In this document: piece by piece, positions 52,513 to 61,502 of the stretch
How positions within the stretch are numbered: the stretch's first letter is position 1
How the letters are laid out: each line of letters begins with the position of its first letter
Origin: Roseivirga sp. E12
Lineage (GTDB): Bacteria > Bacteroidota > Bacteroidia > Cytophagales > Cyclobacteriaceae
Direction of reading: 5' to 3'
Length of the DNA: 64,000 nt
Assembly: GCF_017592825.1 (NCBI RefSeq)
Contig: NZ_JAGFMD010000010.1
Span: 1-64,000, forward strand
The notes under the pieces: generated by a model
Databases searched by the model: none
Told to the model about the DNA's origin: nothing
Seen by the model: only the letters and a program-made list of their open reading frames with translations
Program-made: the position numbers and the translations under genes

Positions 52513-53616
52513 ATGACGGAGATCATACTAGTACTTTTTTTACTCTGCATGGTGGTGCAAATTCTATTTCACCAAATGGTATTCGGGAAACTCCTCTCTC
52601 CCATTTCAGAAGAAATAAAATCCACTCAAGTACCTAGCGTCTCCATAATTATCGCTGCAAGAAATGAATCAAAAAATCTAGAAGGTCTGATTGCTGCTAT
52701 GAAAGACCAGGACCATCCAAACTTTGAAGTTATCATTGTAAACGATAGGTCTGATGATAATTCTGAGTCTGTAATTAATAAGGCCATATTGAACTTAGAT
52801 GACTTTCAACAGGTCATAATTAATGCCCTGCCTGATGGGTGGACTGGAAAGAAATATGCCTTAAGTCAAGGCATTCAAAGAGCCAGTAATGAAATTTTGC
52901 TTTTCACAGATGCAGATTGTCTGCCCAAATCCAAACAGTGGGGCACTATTATGGCAAGAGCATTTAATGAGTCAATAGACATCGTTCTTGGCTACTCTCC
53001 CTATCAAGAAGGGAAAAGCCTTCTTAATCATTTTATTCAATTCGAGACCTTACTTACCGGACTACAATATCTGGGATTTTCAGCAATAAGGAGGCCCTAT
53101 ATGGGTGTAGGGAGAAATTGGGCCATTAGAAGAACTGCTTATGACCTTAACTACTTGAAGTCAATGGCCCATGTCACTGGAGGTGATGATGACTTAATGA
53201 TCAATCGCTTAGCCACAAAAGAAAACACAGCCAATCTTACTATCCCTTCAAGTCAGACTATCTCGATTCCTGAGCGCTCATGGTCTCAATATTTCAAACA
53301 AAAAACACGTCACTTATCAGTTGGTGTCCACTATCATAAAAAAGACAAAACGCTTTTAGGGGTTTTTACGTTAACTTTTCTGTTCGGATGGATATTCTTT
53401 TTCTCGTTGTTGGTAAGTACAATTAATCCTTATTTGATTTTGGCAGCCTTTGGTCTAAGGAGCTTGTCATTTTATAGTATATTTGCCCGCGTTGGTCAAA
53501 AATTCGGGTCCCCCATTAAATTTTGGGCACTTCCTGTATTAGATCTTTGTTATAGCATTTACTATCCTGTTGTGAGCCTCCGAGCGCTATCAACTAAAAG
53601 TATTAAATGGAAGTAG
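52513..53616 (+). CDS. Family 2 glycosyltransferase, membrane-bound
   Basis: A 367-residue GT-A enzyme; the ATG at 52513 is preferred over a TTG at 52492. An N-terminal membrane helix (residues about 5-25) precedes the catalytic domain: VSIIIAARNESKNLEGLIAAM, FEVIIVNDRSDDNS, FTDADCLPKSKQWG (DxD-like), and the acceptor motif TGGDDDLMINRL followed by RSWSQYFKQKTRHL, that is the Q/RxxRW-type motif in a variant form. The C-terminus has two or three membrane segments (about 300-355). It probably transfers a sugar to a lipid or cell-surface glycan. Its end overlaps the start of the sigma factor gene (10 nt). Confidence 0.9.
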   Translation: MTEIILVLFLLCMVVQILFHQMVFGKLLSPISEEIKSTQVPSVSIIIAARNESKNLEGLIAAMKDQDHPNFEVIIVNDRSDDNSESVINKAILNLDDFQQVIINALPDGWTGKKYALSQGIQRASNEILLFTDADCLPKSKQWGTIMARAFNESIDIVLGYSPYQEGKSLLNHFIQFETLLTGLQYLGFSAIRRPYMGVGRNWAIRRTAYDLNYLKSMAHVTGGDDDLMINRLATKENTANLTIPSSQTISIPERSWSQYFKQKTRHLSVGVHYHKKDKTLLGVFTLTFLFGWIFFFSLLVSTINPYLILAAFGLRSLSFYSIFARVGQKFGSPIKFWALPVLDLCYSIYYPVVSLRALSTKSIKWK

Positions 53617-54215
53617 GTAAACAGTTTTCTGACAAGGCACTTCAAGATTTTCGCCTGATAGACTCTGCCGTAAGCGGACAGGATCAGCAAGCATATGCTG
53701 ATCTTATGCAACGGTATAAGAAGCCCGTCTATCACATGATATTGAAAATGGTCAGAAACGTTGATGACGCGGAAGATTTGACCATCGAAGCCTTTGCTAA
53801 AGCTTTTAAAAACCTTCATAAGTTCAAGAAGGATTTTACTTTCAGTACATGGTTATTTAGGATTGCTACCAACAATACGATTGACTTTATCAGGAAAAAG
53901 AGATTAGACACTATGAGTCTAGACACCTCATTTAAAGATGATAATGGTGATTCGGTAACAATTGACGTAGCTGATAGAAATCTGAACCCACAAGAAGAAG
54001 CGATCAAGAGTCAAAAGATAGAACTTGTCCGAATGTTCGTTACGAAGCTCCCTGCAAAGTATCAACGCTTAGTTAAACTCAGATACTTTGATGAGTTAAG
54101 CTATGATGAGATTGCTAAAGAGCTAGAAGCACCTTTAGGAACTGTGAAAGCACAGCTACATCGTGCTCGTGAGCTTATGTATGACCTTGTCAAAAGCAAA
54201 AAAGATCATATCTAA
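53607..54215 (+). CDS. RNA polymerase ECF-type sigma factor
   Basis: A 202-residue sigma-70 family protein with region 2 (YKKPVYHMILKMVRNVDDAEDLTIEAFAKAF, then FSTWLFRIATNNTIDFIRKKR) and region 4 (KLPAKYQRLVKLRYFDELSYDEIAKELEAPLGTVKAQLHRARELM), joined by a longer linker, so it has ECF architecture. It would direct polymerase to a dedicated promoter set, often for envelope stress. No anti-sigma gene follows: the next gene is rsmG. It begins within the end of the glycosyltransferase gene, so both are cotranscribed. Confidence 0.93.
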   Translation: MEVGKQFSDKALQDFRLIDSAVSGQDQQAYADLMQRYKKPVYHMILKMVRNVDDAEDLTIEAFAKAFKNLHKFKKDFTFSTWLFRIATNNTIDFIRKKRLDTMSLDTSFKDDNGDSVTIDVADRNLNPQEEAIKSQKIELVRMFVTKLPAKYQRLVKLRYFDELSYDEIAKELEAPLGTVKAQLHRARELMYDLVKSKKDHI

Positions 54216-54260
54216 ACTTAAGGTCAGGTTTAGTTTTCAAATCAATCATTTTCTCAAGAC

Positions 54261-54887
54261 ATGGAGATAATCCTGAAATACTTTCCTGAGCTAACGGATA
54301 AACAGAAAAACCAGTTTTCCCAATTACAATCACTTTATGCTGACTGGAATGACAAGATCAACGTAATCTCTCGAAAGGATATCGAAAATATTTCGGAACG
54401 TCATGTCTTGCACTCTTTGGGAATCGCCAAAGTCATTAGCTTTAAAAAGGGCACTTCAATACTGGATGTGGGTACTGGTGGTGGGTTTCCTGGTATTCCT
54501 CTAGCCATTCTTTTCCCAGAAAGCAATTTTCACTTGGTAGACTCTATTGGTAAAAAAATCAAGGTGGTTAATGCCGTCAGTGAAAGCCTTGGTTTGACGA
54601 ACGTTATTGGTGAACATAAACGGGCAGAGCAAATTACGGAACAATATGACTTTGTAATCAGTCGTGCGGTTACTCGGTTAGTACGCTTCTATCCTTGGAT
54701 AAAGAAGAATTTCAATCCCAGATCAAGGCATAAATTAAAAAATGGACTGCTTTACTTAAAGGGAGGAGATTTGTTAGAAGAACTTCAAGAATCACGACTC
54801 AAAAAAATAGCTACCCATAAATTGAGTAACTATTTTGAAGAAGAATTCTTTGAAACTAAGAAGGTAATCTATCTTCCTGCTCAATAA
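54261..54887 (+). CDS. rsmG: 16S rRNA (guanine(527)-N7)-methyltransferase RsmG
   Basis: RsmG methylates G527 in 16S rRNA using S-adenosylmethionine. The 208-residue protein has the family features: LYADWNDKINVISRKDIENISERHVLHSLGIAK, the SAM motif ILDVGTGGGFPGIPLAILFP (rough residues 71-90), and SRAVTRLVRFYPW. Length is normal. Its end overlaps the 3-prime end of the converging 54881-55258 gene by 7 nt. Loss of RsmG gives low-level streptomycin resistance in other bacteria (established knowledge of the family). Confidence 0.95.
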   Translation: MEIILKYFPELTDKQKNQFSQLQSLYADWNDKINVISRKDIENISERHVLHSLGIAKVISFKKGTSILDVGTGGGFPGIPLAILFPESNFHLVDSIGKKIKVVNAVSESLGLTNVIGEHKRAEQITEQYDFVISRAVTRLVRFYPWIKKNFNPRSRHKLKNGLLYLKGGDLLEELQESRLKKIATHKLSNYFEEEFFETKKVIYLPAQ

Positions 54888-55258
54888 TCCTCATCGGGCT
54901 TCTTGGCAGTAAAAACCATAATACAATAAACACCTAAAGCTGTGCCTACCGGGAAGTTAATGAGACTTACCACGCCATAAACAAGAGAAGGAATATTTGC
55001 CCATTTCTGACCACTAACCAAGGCTATTCCTAATACCAGTCTTGGGATAAAAAAGAGGACGGTAATTCCCCAAAAGACAGAATTTATAATATCAAAAATG
55101 AAGAATACATCGGGGTCTCCACCTGATTCTTCAATTGCTTTGTCTACAAAAAAATCCATAAAAGTATCGAAAAATGCCATTGATAGTAGCCACAAAGCAC
55201 TAAAGACAATAAATGAAATACCGATTACTTTCTTATGGACTGGGTCGTGAAGATTCAT
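54881..55258 (-). CDS. Four-helix membrane protein of unknown function
   Basis: A 125-residue polytopic protein; ATG 55258 (MNLHDPVHKKVIG) is preferred over 55282, since the latter lies at the end of the terminator of the upstream minus-strand gene. Membrane segments are at about residues 11-30, 55-75, 78-92 and 96-118, joined by the acidic loop DKAIEESGGDPDVFF. The sequence is like many small Bacteroidota membrane proteins; I know no function. It ends inside rsmG on the other strand. Confidence 0.65.
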   Translation of the reverse strand: MNLHDPVHKKVIGISFIVFSALWLLSMAFFDTFMDFFVDKAIEESGGDPDVFFIFDIINSVFWGITVLFFIPRLVLGIALVSGQKWANIPSLVYGVVSLINFPVGTALGVYCIMVFTAKKPDEDY

Positions 55259-55285
55259 AACGTTGAAATTTGTGAACTTCAAGAT

Positions 55286-55315
55286 AAAAAAAAGCCTCGA
55301 CTAGCGAGGCTTTTT
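55286..55315 (-). terminator. Rho-independent terminator of the ABC permease gene
   Basis: AAAGCCTCG (55291-55299) and CGAGGCTTT (55305-55313) with the loop ACTAG. On the minus strand the stem continues into a run of T (55293-55286). Confidence 0.9.
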
Positions 55316-55334
55316 CATCAGCGGCACAAACCGC

Positions 55335-56567
55335 TTATTCAAATCTTAGTGACTCTATTGGGTCTAGTTTTGCAGCCCTCTTGGCTGGAACATAACCAGA
55401 TACGACCCCTACAATTACACAAACAACAAGTCCTACGGTGATCCAAAGCCAAGGAATTACGAATGCACCTCCTAAGAAGTTGGCAATTACATTACCCACA
55501 ATAATTCCTAGTATGGCCCCTACTATTCCTCCCATTTGGCAAATAACAACTGCTTCAATCAGAAATTGCTGAAGTATCCTTTTTGGTGTAGCTCCTAGGG
55601 CCTTTCTAACTCCAATCTCTCGAGTTCTTTCGGTAACAGTTACCATCATTATATTCATCAAGCCAATTGCTGCTCCCAAGAGCGTGACGGCACCAATACT
55701 AAATCCAGCCCATCGCATACCATTGGTTATATCATCAAGTGCCTCTGTAACAGAATCGCTTCGTTCTAGTTCGAACGAATCTTCTTCACCTATTTTATCC
55801 CCCCTAATCTTACGCATGAAACCCGTAGCTTCACCCATTGCGTAATCAATGTTCTCAGGGTTTGCAATCATTGTGGTAACGCTATAGCGCATTCGTCCAC
55901 TCCTATCAAGGCGCTTGGCATTTAAGAGAGGGATAATAATGTTTCTATCTTCCTCAGTATCGCCACCAAAGCCTCCTTTCTCTTCAAGTACTCCAATTAT
56001 ACGATAGTTATTACCATAAAATTTGATTGTCTTATTGAGGGGCTCTTCATTCTCTTCGAAAAGTTTTTTGACAACCTCAGTACCGAGAATACATACATAA
56101 TTACCATACTGTGTTTCAAGAGATGAGAAGTTCCTCCCCTTTTCTATTTCAATCCCTTTAATTATAAAGTAATTTTCATCACCACCGGTAATCGTGACAT
56201 TCGGATTGGTTTTCTTCTCTTCGTATTTAACCTCAGCACTTCCACTGGCCCTCGTAAAAATTGTGGTGGTGGATGGATAATCAAAGTCATTTTTGAAGCG
56301 CATTGCATCATCAAACTTTATGGGTTCAAAAGACTTAGACCTTCGACCATTCCTATTACCTCGAACGAATTTAGAGTTTACGTCAAAACTGTTTGCTCCT
56401 AAATTGGAGAGACTGGCATCGATTTCACTCTTTATCCCATCTACTGCCGTAAGCATTCCTACAAGCGAAGTGATCCCAATTGCAATAACTAAGCCTGTTA
56501 GAACAGTCCTCAGAACGTTCGACTTAATCGAATTAATACCCTCGCTAATATTTTGTCCTAAATTCAT
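55335..56567 (-). CDS. MacB/FtsX-type ABC transporter permease
   Basis: A 410-residue permease with a TM near residues 20-45 (VLRTVLTGLVIAIGITSLVGML), a periplasmic MacB-like core (about 50-280, with GGDENYFIIKGIEIEKGRNF and NIIIPLL) and three C-terminal FtsX TMs (about 285-405). Landmarks: NIMMVTVTERTREIGVRKALGATPKRILQQFLIEAV and GYVPAKRAAKLDPIESLRFE. It functions in tripartite efflux or lipoprotein release with a separate ATPase, which is not in this window. The promoter has a palindrome between -33 and -7 (see 56603-56617). Confidence 0.93.
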   Translation of the reverse strand: MNLGQNISEGINSIKSNVLRTVLTGLVIAIGITSLVGMLTAVDGIKSEIDASLSNLGANSFDVNSKFVRGNRNGRRSKSFEPIKFDDAMRFKNDFDYPSTTTIFTRASGSAEVKYEEKKTNPNVTITGGDENYFIIKGIEIEKGRNFSSLETQYGNYVCILGTEVVKKLFEENEEPLNKTIKFYGNNYRIIGVLEEKGGFGGDTEEDRNIIIPLLNAKRLDRSGRMRYSVTTMIANPENIDYAMGEATGFMRKIRGDKIGEEDSFELERSDSVTEALDDITNGMRWAGFSIGAVTLLGAAIGLMNIMMVTVTERTREIGVRKALGATPKRILQQFLIEAVVICQMGGIVGAILGIIVGNVIANFLGGAFVIPWLWITVGLVVCVIVGVVSGYVPAKRAAKLDPIESLRFE

Positions 56568-56593
56568 TGGTCATTTTGAGTTTTAGCTCGTTA

Positions 56594-56601
56594 CAAATGT
56601 A
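56594..56601 (-). promoter_or_regulatory. -7 box (TACATTTG) of the ABC permease gene
   Basis: Minus-strand TACATTTG is an exact TAnnTTTG match, 26 bases upstream of the ATG at 56567. Confidence 0.55.
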
Positions 56602-56602
56602 C

Positions 56603-56617
56603 CTGACCACTGGTCAG
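56603..56617. promoter_or_regulatory. Perfect palindromic operator candidate
   Basis: CTGACCA-C-TGGTCAG is a 15-base perfect inverted repeat that lies immediately upstream of the -7 box of the ABC permease gene, that is, in the spacer covered by polymerase. The form is like TetR-family operators. It is also 62 bases upstream of the plus-strand gene at 56679. Confidence 0.5.
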
Positions 56618-56678
56618 AAATTAGTAACTAATACGTAAATTAAACGATTCCACACTTAAACGGTTTAAAATCCTGTTC

Positions 56679-57947
56679 ATGATGAAGAGAATTCTGCTCC
56701 TACTCCTTTTGACTACTGTTACAAGCTTTAGTTATGCTAATAAGATTCTTGTTCCAATGGACCAATCTCAGTCCAATCACATGAAAGCTTATGGCGTAGC
56801 CTACTGGGTTCTTAGTCAAGACGAACCAATTGACTGGATGTTAAATTTCAGAGGTGGAAGTTTTTTACTCCCTGCAAGAACGGGCATTCAGAACGAGCTG
56901 GTCATTCGGGGAGTATCATACGAATTGATCTCTGATGCCGATGCTGCAAGGTATGCCAGAGAACTTTCATCACCTTCCACGAACATGGATATGATGCGGT
57001 TAGAAAAGGTACCCAAAATCGCAGTTTATTCTCCCAAAAGTAAGATGCCATGGGACGATGCCGTAACCTTAGCTCTCTCATATGCCGAAATACCCTATGA
57101 CGTTGTTTATGATGATGAATTGATGGCAGATGAATTGACAACTTATGATTGGCTTCATCTACACCATGAAGACTTCACAGGACAGTATGGTAAGTTCTAT
57201 GCCTCATTTAAAAACTACAGTTGGTATATACAGCAACAAAAAGATTATGAGGCTATGGCTAAGAAACATGGCTTTAGAAAAGTCTCACAATTGAAGTTGG
57301 CCATTGCCCAAAAGATTCAAACCTTCGTAGCTGGCGGGGGCTTTCTATTTGCCATGTGCTCTGCCACTGACAGTTTTGATATTGCGCTTGCGGCAGCCGG
57401 TACTGACTTCATAGAGGCAATGTATGACGGTGACCCTGCTGATCCATCGGCCGAATCTAAATTTGACTTTTCACAAACATTAGCTTTCGAGAATTTTAGA
57501 ATAAAGAAAGATCCGATGGAATATGAGTTCTCGAACATAGATAATACAGACGCGAGAAGAAGCAGGTCATTAAATGAAGGCAATGATTACTTTAAGCTTT
57601 TTCAATTCTCTGCTAAATGGGATCCTATCCCAACTATGCTGACACAAAACCACATCAACTTGGTAAAGGGGTTTTACGGACAAACAACCTCATTCAAAAA
57701 ATTCACAGTTAAGCCAGATGTTGTGATTATGGGCGAAACCACTGCTGCAGATGAAGCAAAATATATTCACGGTGTATTCGGAAAAGGTTTTTGGACCTTC
57801 TATGGAGGGCACGATCCGGAAGACTACAGACATCAAGTTGGAGAGGAACCTACCGATTTGAACCTCTATCCCAATTCACCGGGTTATCGCTTAATCTTGA
57901 ATAACATCCTGTTCCCTGCTGCTAAGAAGAAAAAGAGAAAAACCTAG
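56679..57947 (+). CDS. Exported GATase1-like-fold protein (often mislabelled asparagine synthetase B)
   Basis: A 422-residue exported protein, signal peptide to about residue 20 (TSFSYA). The body has KILVPMDQSQSNHMKAYGVAYWVL, DWMLNFRGGSFLLP, a Rossmann-like strand KIAVYSPKSKMPWDDAVTLAL, WLHLHHEDFTGQYGKFY, a nucleophile-elbow-like VAGGGFLFAMCSATDSFDIALAA, and a His strand GFWTFYGGHDPEDYRHQ. This suggests a class I amidotransferase/ThuA-like fold, with Cys in MCSATD and His in GGHDPED as catalytic candidates. I recall homologues in Bacteroidota named asparagine synthetase B, but no Ntn-amidotransferase or synthetase motif is there. The C-terminus is Lys-rich (KKKKRKT). Function unknown. Confidence 0.78.
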   Translation: MMKRILLLLLLTTVTSFSYANKILVPMDQSQSNHMKAYGVAYWVLSQDEPIDWMLNFRGGSFLLPARTGIQNELVIRGVSYELISDADAARYARELSSPSTNMDMMRLEKVPKIAVYSPKSKMPWDDAVTLALSYAEIPYDVVYDDELMADELTTYDWLHLHHEDFTGQYGKFYASFKNYSWYIQQQKDYEAMAKKHGFRKVSQLKLAIAQKIQTFVAGGGFLFAMCSATDSFDIALAAAGTDFIEAMYDGDPADPSAESKFDFSQTLAFENFRIKKDPMEYEFSNIDNTDARRSRSLNEGNDYFKLFQFSAKWDPIPTMLTQNHINLVKGFYGQTTSFKKFTVKPDVVIMGETTAADEAKYIHGVFGKGFWTFYGGHDPEDYRHQVGEEPTDLNLYPNSPGYRLILNNILFPAAKKKKRKT

Positions 57948-58549
57948 TGCATTCTATCCCCTCTTACTTCAAGCGACTGAAGGATTTTGGCTTCTTCTAT
58001 TAAAAACTCCTTCCAGCGATCTCTCACGTAGTCTTCGGGCATATATTCTTTGGCCAAGCTGATGAAGTTCTTGTAATGGCCAGCTTCTGACACCATAAGT
58101 TCGTAGTAGAACTTCTGAAGTTCTTCATCTTCGATCTGCTCATGTAGGAGTTTAAATCTTTCACAGCTTCGTGCTTCGATCAATGCATTCATTAATAGCT
58201 TTTCTACAAGCTGAGCTTCTCTGCTACCTCCTTTCTTCAGAATACTCGATAACCTAATCACATATTCGTCCTTACGCATTTTACCTAAAGCCATTCCCCG
58301 CTTTCTCAGGTGCTCTATTACACGTTCGAAGTGATTCCATTCTTCAGCCACCACAGGAGTCATCATTTCGACAAGGGACTCCTTTTCCGGGTATTGCACA
58401 ATCAAAGAAATACATGAGGAAGCAGCTTTTTGTTCACAATAAGCATGATCCACCAAGATGTCCTCAATATTCATCTGAGCAATATTAACCCAGCGCGGAT
58501 CTGTTGGAAGTTGCAAACCCAACATATTATTCTTGAACTCAGTCTCCAT
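57944..58549 (-). CDS. miaE: tRNA-(ms2io6A)-hydroxylase MiaE
   Basis: A 201-residue ferritin-like diiron monooxygenase that hydroxylates ms2i6A37 of tRNA. Iron ligands fit the pattern: DHAYCEQKAASS, VAEEWNHFERVIEHL (ExxH), ALIEARSCERFKLL and VSEAGHYKNFISL (ExxH). Length is that of the short bacterial form. The stop codon interlocks with that of the converging 56679 gene (CTAG at 57944-57947). With tgt and tilS it is one of three tRNA-modification genes of the window. Confidence 0.92.
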   Translation of the reverse strand: METEFKNNMLGLQLPTDPRWVNIAQMNIEDILVDHAYCEQKAASSCISLIVQYPEKESLVEMMTPVVAEEWNHFERVIEHLRKRGMALGKMRKDEYVIRLSSILKKGGSREAQLVEKLLMNALIEARSCERFKLLHEQIEDEELQKFYYELMVSEAGHYKNFISLAKEYMPEDYVRDRWKEFLIEEAKILQSLEVRGDRMH

Positions 58550-58677
58550 ACTGTAAAAGTAAGCCTAGTCTTCTAAATCAGAAATTTTGAACGGTCACAT
58601 TCTAAAACTGCATTTTTTTTGATAATCCTGAGATAAGCTCCATTTTTACAGCTTCATCGACAACTCAAATACAAAAC

Positions 58678-59580
58678 ATGAAAAAACACATTCTATTGGC
58701 GTTATTACTGATTGTAACAATCTCGGTAAAGGCCCAAAACGCAGATTCAGTAACCATTGAAAAAAAAGGTTCTTGGGGAGTGAACTTAGCTAATGTTGGT
58801 TTGTCCAACTGGGCTGGTGGTGGAGAGAATTCTCTCGCCATTGGAACTGTATTCAATACCTCAGTAACTAGAACCAAAGGGAATGGTACATGGAAGAACC
58901 AATTCGATTTTGCCCTTGGTGGAGCAAAGGTAGGAGAGCAAGACTTCAGAAAGACTGACGATAACATCATCTTACTGTCTCAATACAGCAAGGCTATTAA
59001 TGAGAACCTCTCATGGAGCTTAACTGGTATTCTAAGAACTCAGCTATTGGTCGGTAATACTTTTGAAGATCACCCAACAAATGTAGGTGAGGAAATAGTC
59101 ACTAAAATTTCAAATTTCATGGCACCAGGTTATCTATCCGTCAACTTAGGAATAGATCACCAAGTAGGTAAGCACTTGAGCATTTCATTTGCTCCTGCAG
59201 CTGGTAAATTCACTTTTGTTTCTGATGACGACCTCTCAGCTGTTGGAGCTTACGGTGTAGATATCAATGAGAAGTTCCGTGCAGAATTCGGTACCAACCT
59301 TCTAGCCAGCCTTAGCCTTCCTATTATGGAGAACGTTACACTGACCAGTAATGCCAACTTCTTCACACCATATTCTGATACTTTTGGAACCATTGATGTG
59401 AACTGGGAAACGTTGCTTGTCATGAAGATTAACAAGTGGTTCAATGCCACATTCGGTACTCAGCTAATCTACGATGCTGACATCTTCTTTGAGCAAGAAA
59501 CTGGTCCTCCAACAAGAGAATTGCAGTTTAAGCATGTATTAAACTTCGGTGCGAACTTTGCACTATTCACATCAAATTAG
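58678..59580 (+). CDS. DUF3078 family outer-membrane-type protein
   Basis: A 300-residue exported protein; signal peptide MKKHILLALLLIVTISVKAQ. The DUF3078 hallmarks are WGVNLANVGLSNWAGGGENSLAIGT, then WKNQFDFALGGAKV, FRKTDDNIILLSQYSKAI and alternating strands to LNFGANFALF. The family is specific to Bacteroidota and is predicted to be an outer membrane beta-barrel of about 12 strands; function is unknown to me. It converges on the putative porin gene with interlocked stop codons (TTAG at 59577-59580). Confidence 0.88.
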   Translation: MKKHILLALLLIVTISVKAQNADSVTIEKKGSWGVNLANVGLSNWAGGGENSLAIGTVFNTSVTRTKGNGTWKNQFDFALGGAKVGEQDFRKTDDNIILLSQYSKAINENLSWSLTGILRTQLLVGNTFEDHPTNVGEEIVTKISNFMAPGYLSVNLGIDHQVGKHLSISFAPAAGKFTFVSDDDLSAVGAYGVDINEKFRAEFGTNLLASLSLPIMENVTLTSNANFFTPYSDTFGTIDVNWETLLVMKINKWFNATFGTQLIYDADIFFEQETGPPTRELQFKHVLNFGANFALFTSN

Positions 59581-61499
59581 TCGTAAAAAGACCATCTAAC
59601 ACCCATATCAAGTGTTTGACGAGTGCCGGTAAACAATGGAGTTATAAAGTAGCCGTCATTTGTCAAACCTTGATTGAAGTGAGCCGACTTGACAAAGAAT
59701 AAGAAGGTCTTGACCTTAAAGTTCAAGAACAGGTCGATTTTAGCAAACCCATCTTGTTTGAAACTGTTTTGGAGATAGAACTGCTGAGACGTTGGGTCAT
59801 AGGCTTGGCCAAAATAGCCGCTTCTAAAATGAACATCCATCCCAGTTTGAACAATCATCTTTCCATCAAACAGCACGTTCTTATAAGCTATTTGCGCTAG
59901 AGCCATGGTCTCTGGAATGCGAAAGGTACTGGCCGATCCTCCGCTAACATTGTTGTAGTAAATAGAGCTGCTCCAAAACCATTTGTCTGATATTTTCCAA
60001 TCTAAGTGAAAACCTGGAGCTAATAACACCACATCATCGGTAGCCTGAGCCGCCAATCTGTTTTCATCAAAGTAGGTGTAGTTAGAAATTCGATTAAACT
60101 TGACAAAAGGTCTAAAGCTAATATTCCCAGACTTTAACTTGATGGTCCCTTGAAAATTATCAGAGATCTGGTTCTCAAAAGTATTCGTCCATTGACGTTG
60201 CTCACCTTCAAAACGTTCGACCAGAAACGATGGCTTATTATTTATACGACTATAGGTGGCATCAAAGAAATCACTAGTAAACCTTCCCTCAGCGAAGTAA
60301 TTACCTCCCAAAAGGAGTTCGCCTGAGGCCGTAAGAAATATCTTTGGAGTGAGTTGTTGCCTAAGTGTCCCTCCCAGATAGTGCTCGGTTTCGTTCACCT
60401 TATTCTCAATTTGAGCAACATCATAAGACAATAGCCGATTCTTATAAAGTAAAGTGTAAGAGAACTTTTTTGTCCTGCCTTTTAGACCGAATTCATTTAA
60501 AAGCTCTCTGAACGTAGTCCGTTGAGCAATAGTACCGGAGGTCTCCCCGCCTACAGATTCATAAAGTAATGAATCCGAACCGGTCAAAGTGTACGAATCG
60601 TCAAACCTTGTAATTTGTTCTAGGTAATTAAACGTATGATAGACTTGAAATATAGAGTCTAAATCGTATTGCTGATAAATGTGAAAACCTCCCCTTTTAT
60701 CTTTACTAAAGGCATCATCAAGAATAACGTTGGCATCTTGATAATCGAAAAAAGAAGCATCCGGATTAGAGGTATCTAAGCTAGGATCAATGATCCCTCC
60801 CTGTTCAGAAACTTCATGGTTCAGTTGAGTCATGTTAAAAAGCAGCAGGTACTTAGGCAAGCGCTTAGGGCGCAAAAAACCAAAGATATTCCAGTCATTA
60901 TTCTTTACCTGTCGGTCACCCCTTGTCAGAAAGGCGAGCTGCTTATCCGATCGAATGCTATTAAAATTGAACCCAATATTGAATTGAACACTATCGTTCA
61001 AAGCGAAAGTAACATCTGTAACAGCTCTGCCACCACCACCGAAAGCTGCAAAAACATCTGTATAAGGCGACCTTGTATCATAATACTTAATCTGATCGGG
61101 AGAGGTATAGAAATCATCGTACACTGAATAACCTGAGGTTCTACCGATGGTCTTTGAAGGCTCAAAGAAAAGAGACCTTCGAGCTGTACCTATATTACCT
61201 AAATTTTGAATTAAGTATCCGCTTCTCTCCAGGTCACCAAATCGATGTAGATTGTCTGGAATGGTGTCTGGGGTAACGAATTGAATGTTGTTAAATTTAA
61301 AATTCTCTTCAAAGGTGAACCGCGTTGTATGCGCTCCATAGTTACCGGTCTTTTTTTCCCTATCCTCGCGCGCCTTACTTCTGGCAGCTAGAAGTGAATC
61401 GGTTTCAGCATTCTGAAAAGAGCTCAGACCACCCACTTGGCCCAATGCCCAAGAACTTAAACTCACCAAACCAACTAATAATAGAATTCCTTTACGCAC
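59577..61499 (-). CDS. Bacteroidota 'putative porin' family protein (Porin_10-like)
   Basis: A 640-residue exported barrel; I take GTG 61499 (MRKGILLLVGLVSLSSWALGQ) over TTG 61505, both without ATG. After the signal peptide a disordered basic segment (ARSKAREDREKKT) precedes the barrel of roughly 20 strands, with typical pieces FFEPSKTIGRTSGYSVYDDF, FAAFGGGGRAVTDVTFALNDSVQFNIGFNF, FLTRGDRQVKNNDWNIFGFL and LDMGVRWSFYD at the very end (C-terminal aromatic). It is a channel or scaffold in the outer membrane. It precedes its downstream neighbour DUF3078 in a converging arrangement and follows lpxK (22 nt), probably in one operon. Confidence 0.82.
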   Translation of the reverse strand: MRKGILLLVGLVSLSSWALGQVGGLSSFQNAETDSLLAARSKAREDREKKTGNYGAHTTRFTFEENFKFNNIQFVTPDTIPDNLHRFGDLERSGYLIQNLGNIGTARRSLFFEPSKTIGRTSGYSVYDDFYTSPDQIKYYDTRSPYTDVFAAFGGGGRAVTDVTFALNDSVQFNIGFNFNSIRSDKQLAFLTRGDRQVKNNDWNIFGFLRPKRLPKYLLLFNMTQLNHEVSEQGGIIDPSLDTSNPDASFFDYQDANVILDDAFSKDKRGGFHIYQQYDLDSIFQVYHTFNYLEQITRFDDSYTLTGSDSLLYESVGGETSGTIAQRTTFRELLNEFGLKGRTKKFSYTLLYKNRLLSYDVAQIENKVNETEHYLGGTLRQQLTPKIFLTASGELLLGGNYFAEGRFTSDFFDATYSRINNKPSFLVERFEGEQRQWTNTFENQISDNFQGTIKLKSGNISFRPFVKFNRISNYTYFDENRLAAQATDDVVLLAPGFHLDWKISDKWFWSSSIYYNNVSGGSASTFRIPETMALAQIAYKNVLFDGKMIVQTGMDVHFRSGYFGQAYDPTSQQFYLQNSFKQDGFAKIDLFLNFKVKTFLFFVKSAHFNQGLTNDGYFITPLFTGTRQTLDMGVRWSFYD

Positions 61500-61502
61500 G
61501 GC

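Noticed and set aside
56679-57947. Asparagine synthetase
   Set aside because: None of the catalytic motifs of asparagine synthetase (N-terminal Cys amidotransferase, ATP-PPi SGGLDS loop) is present.
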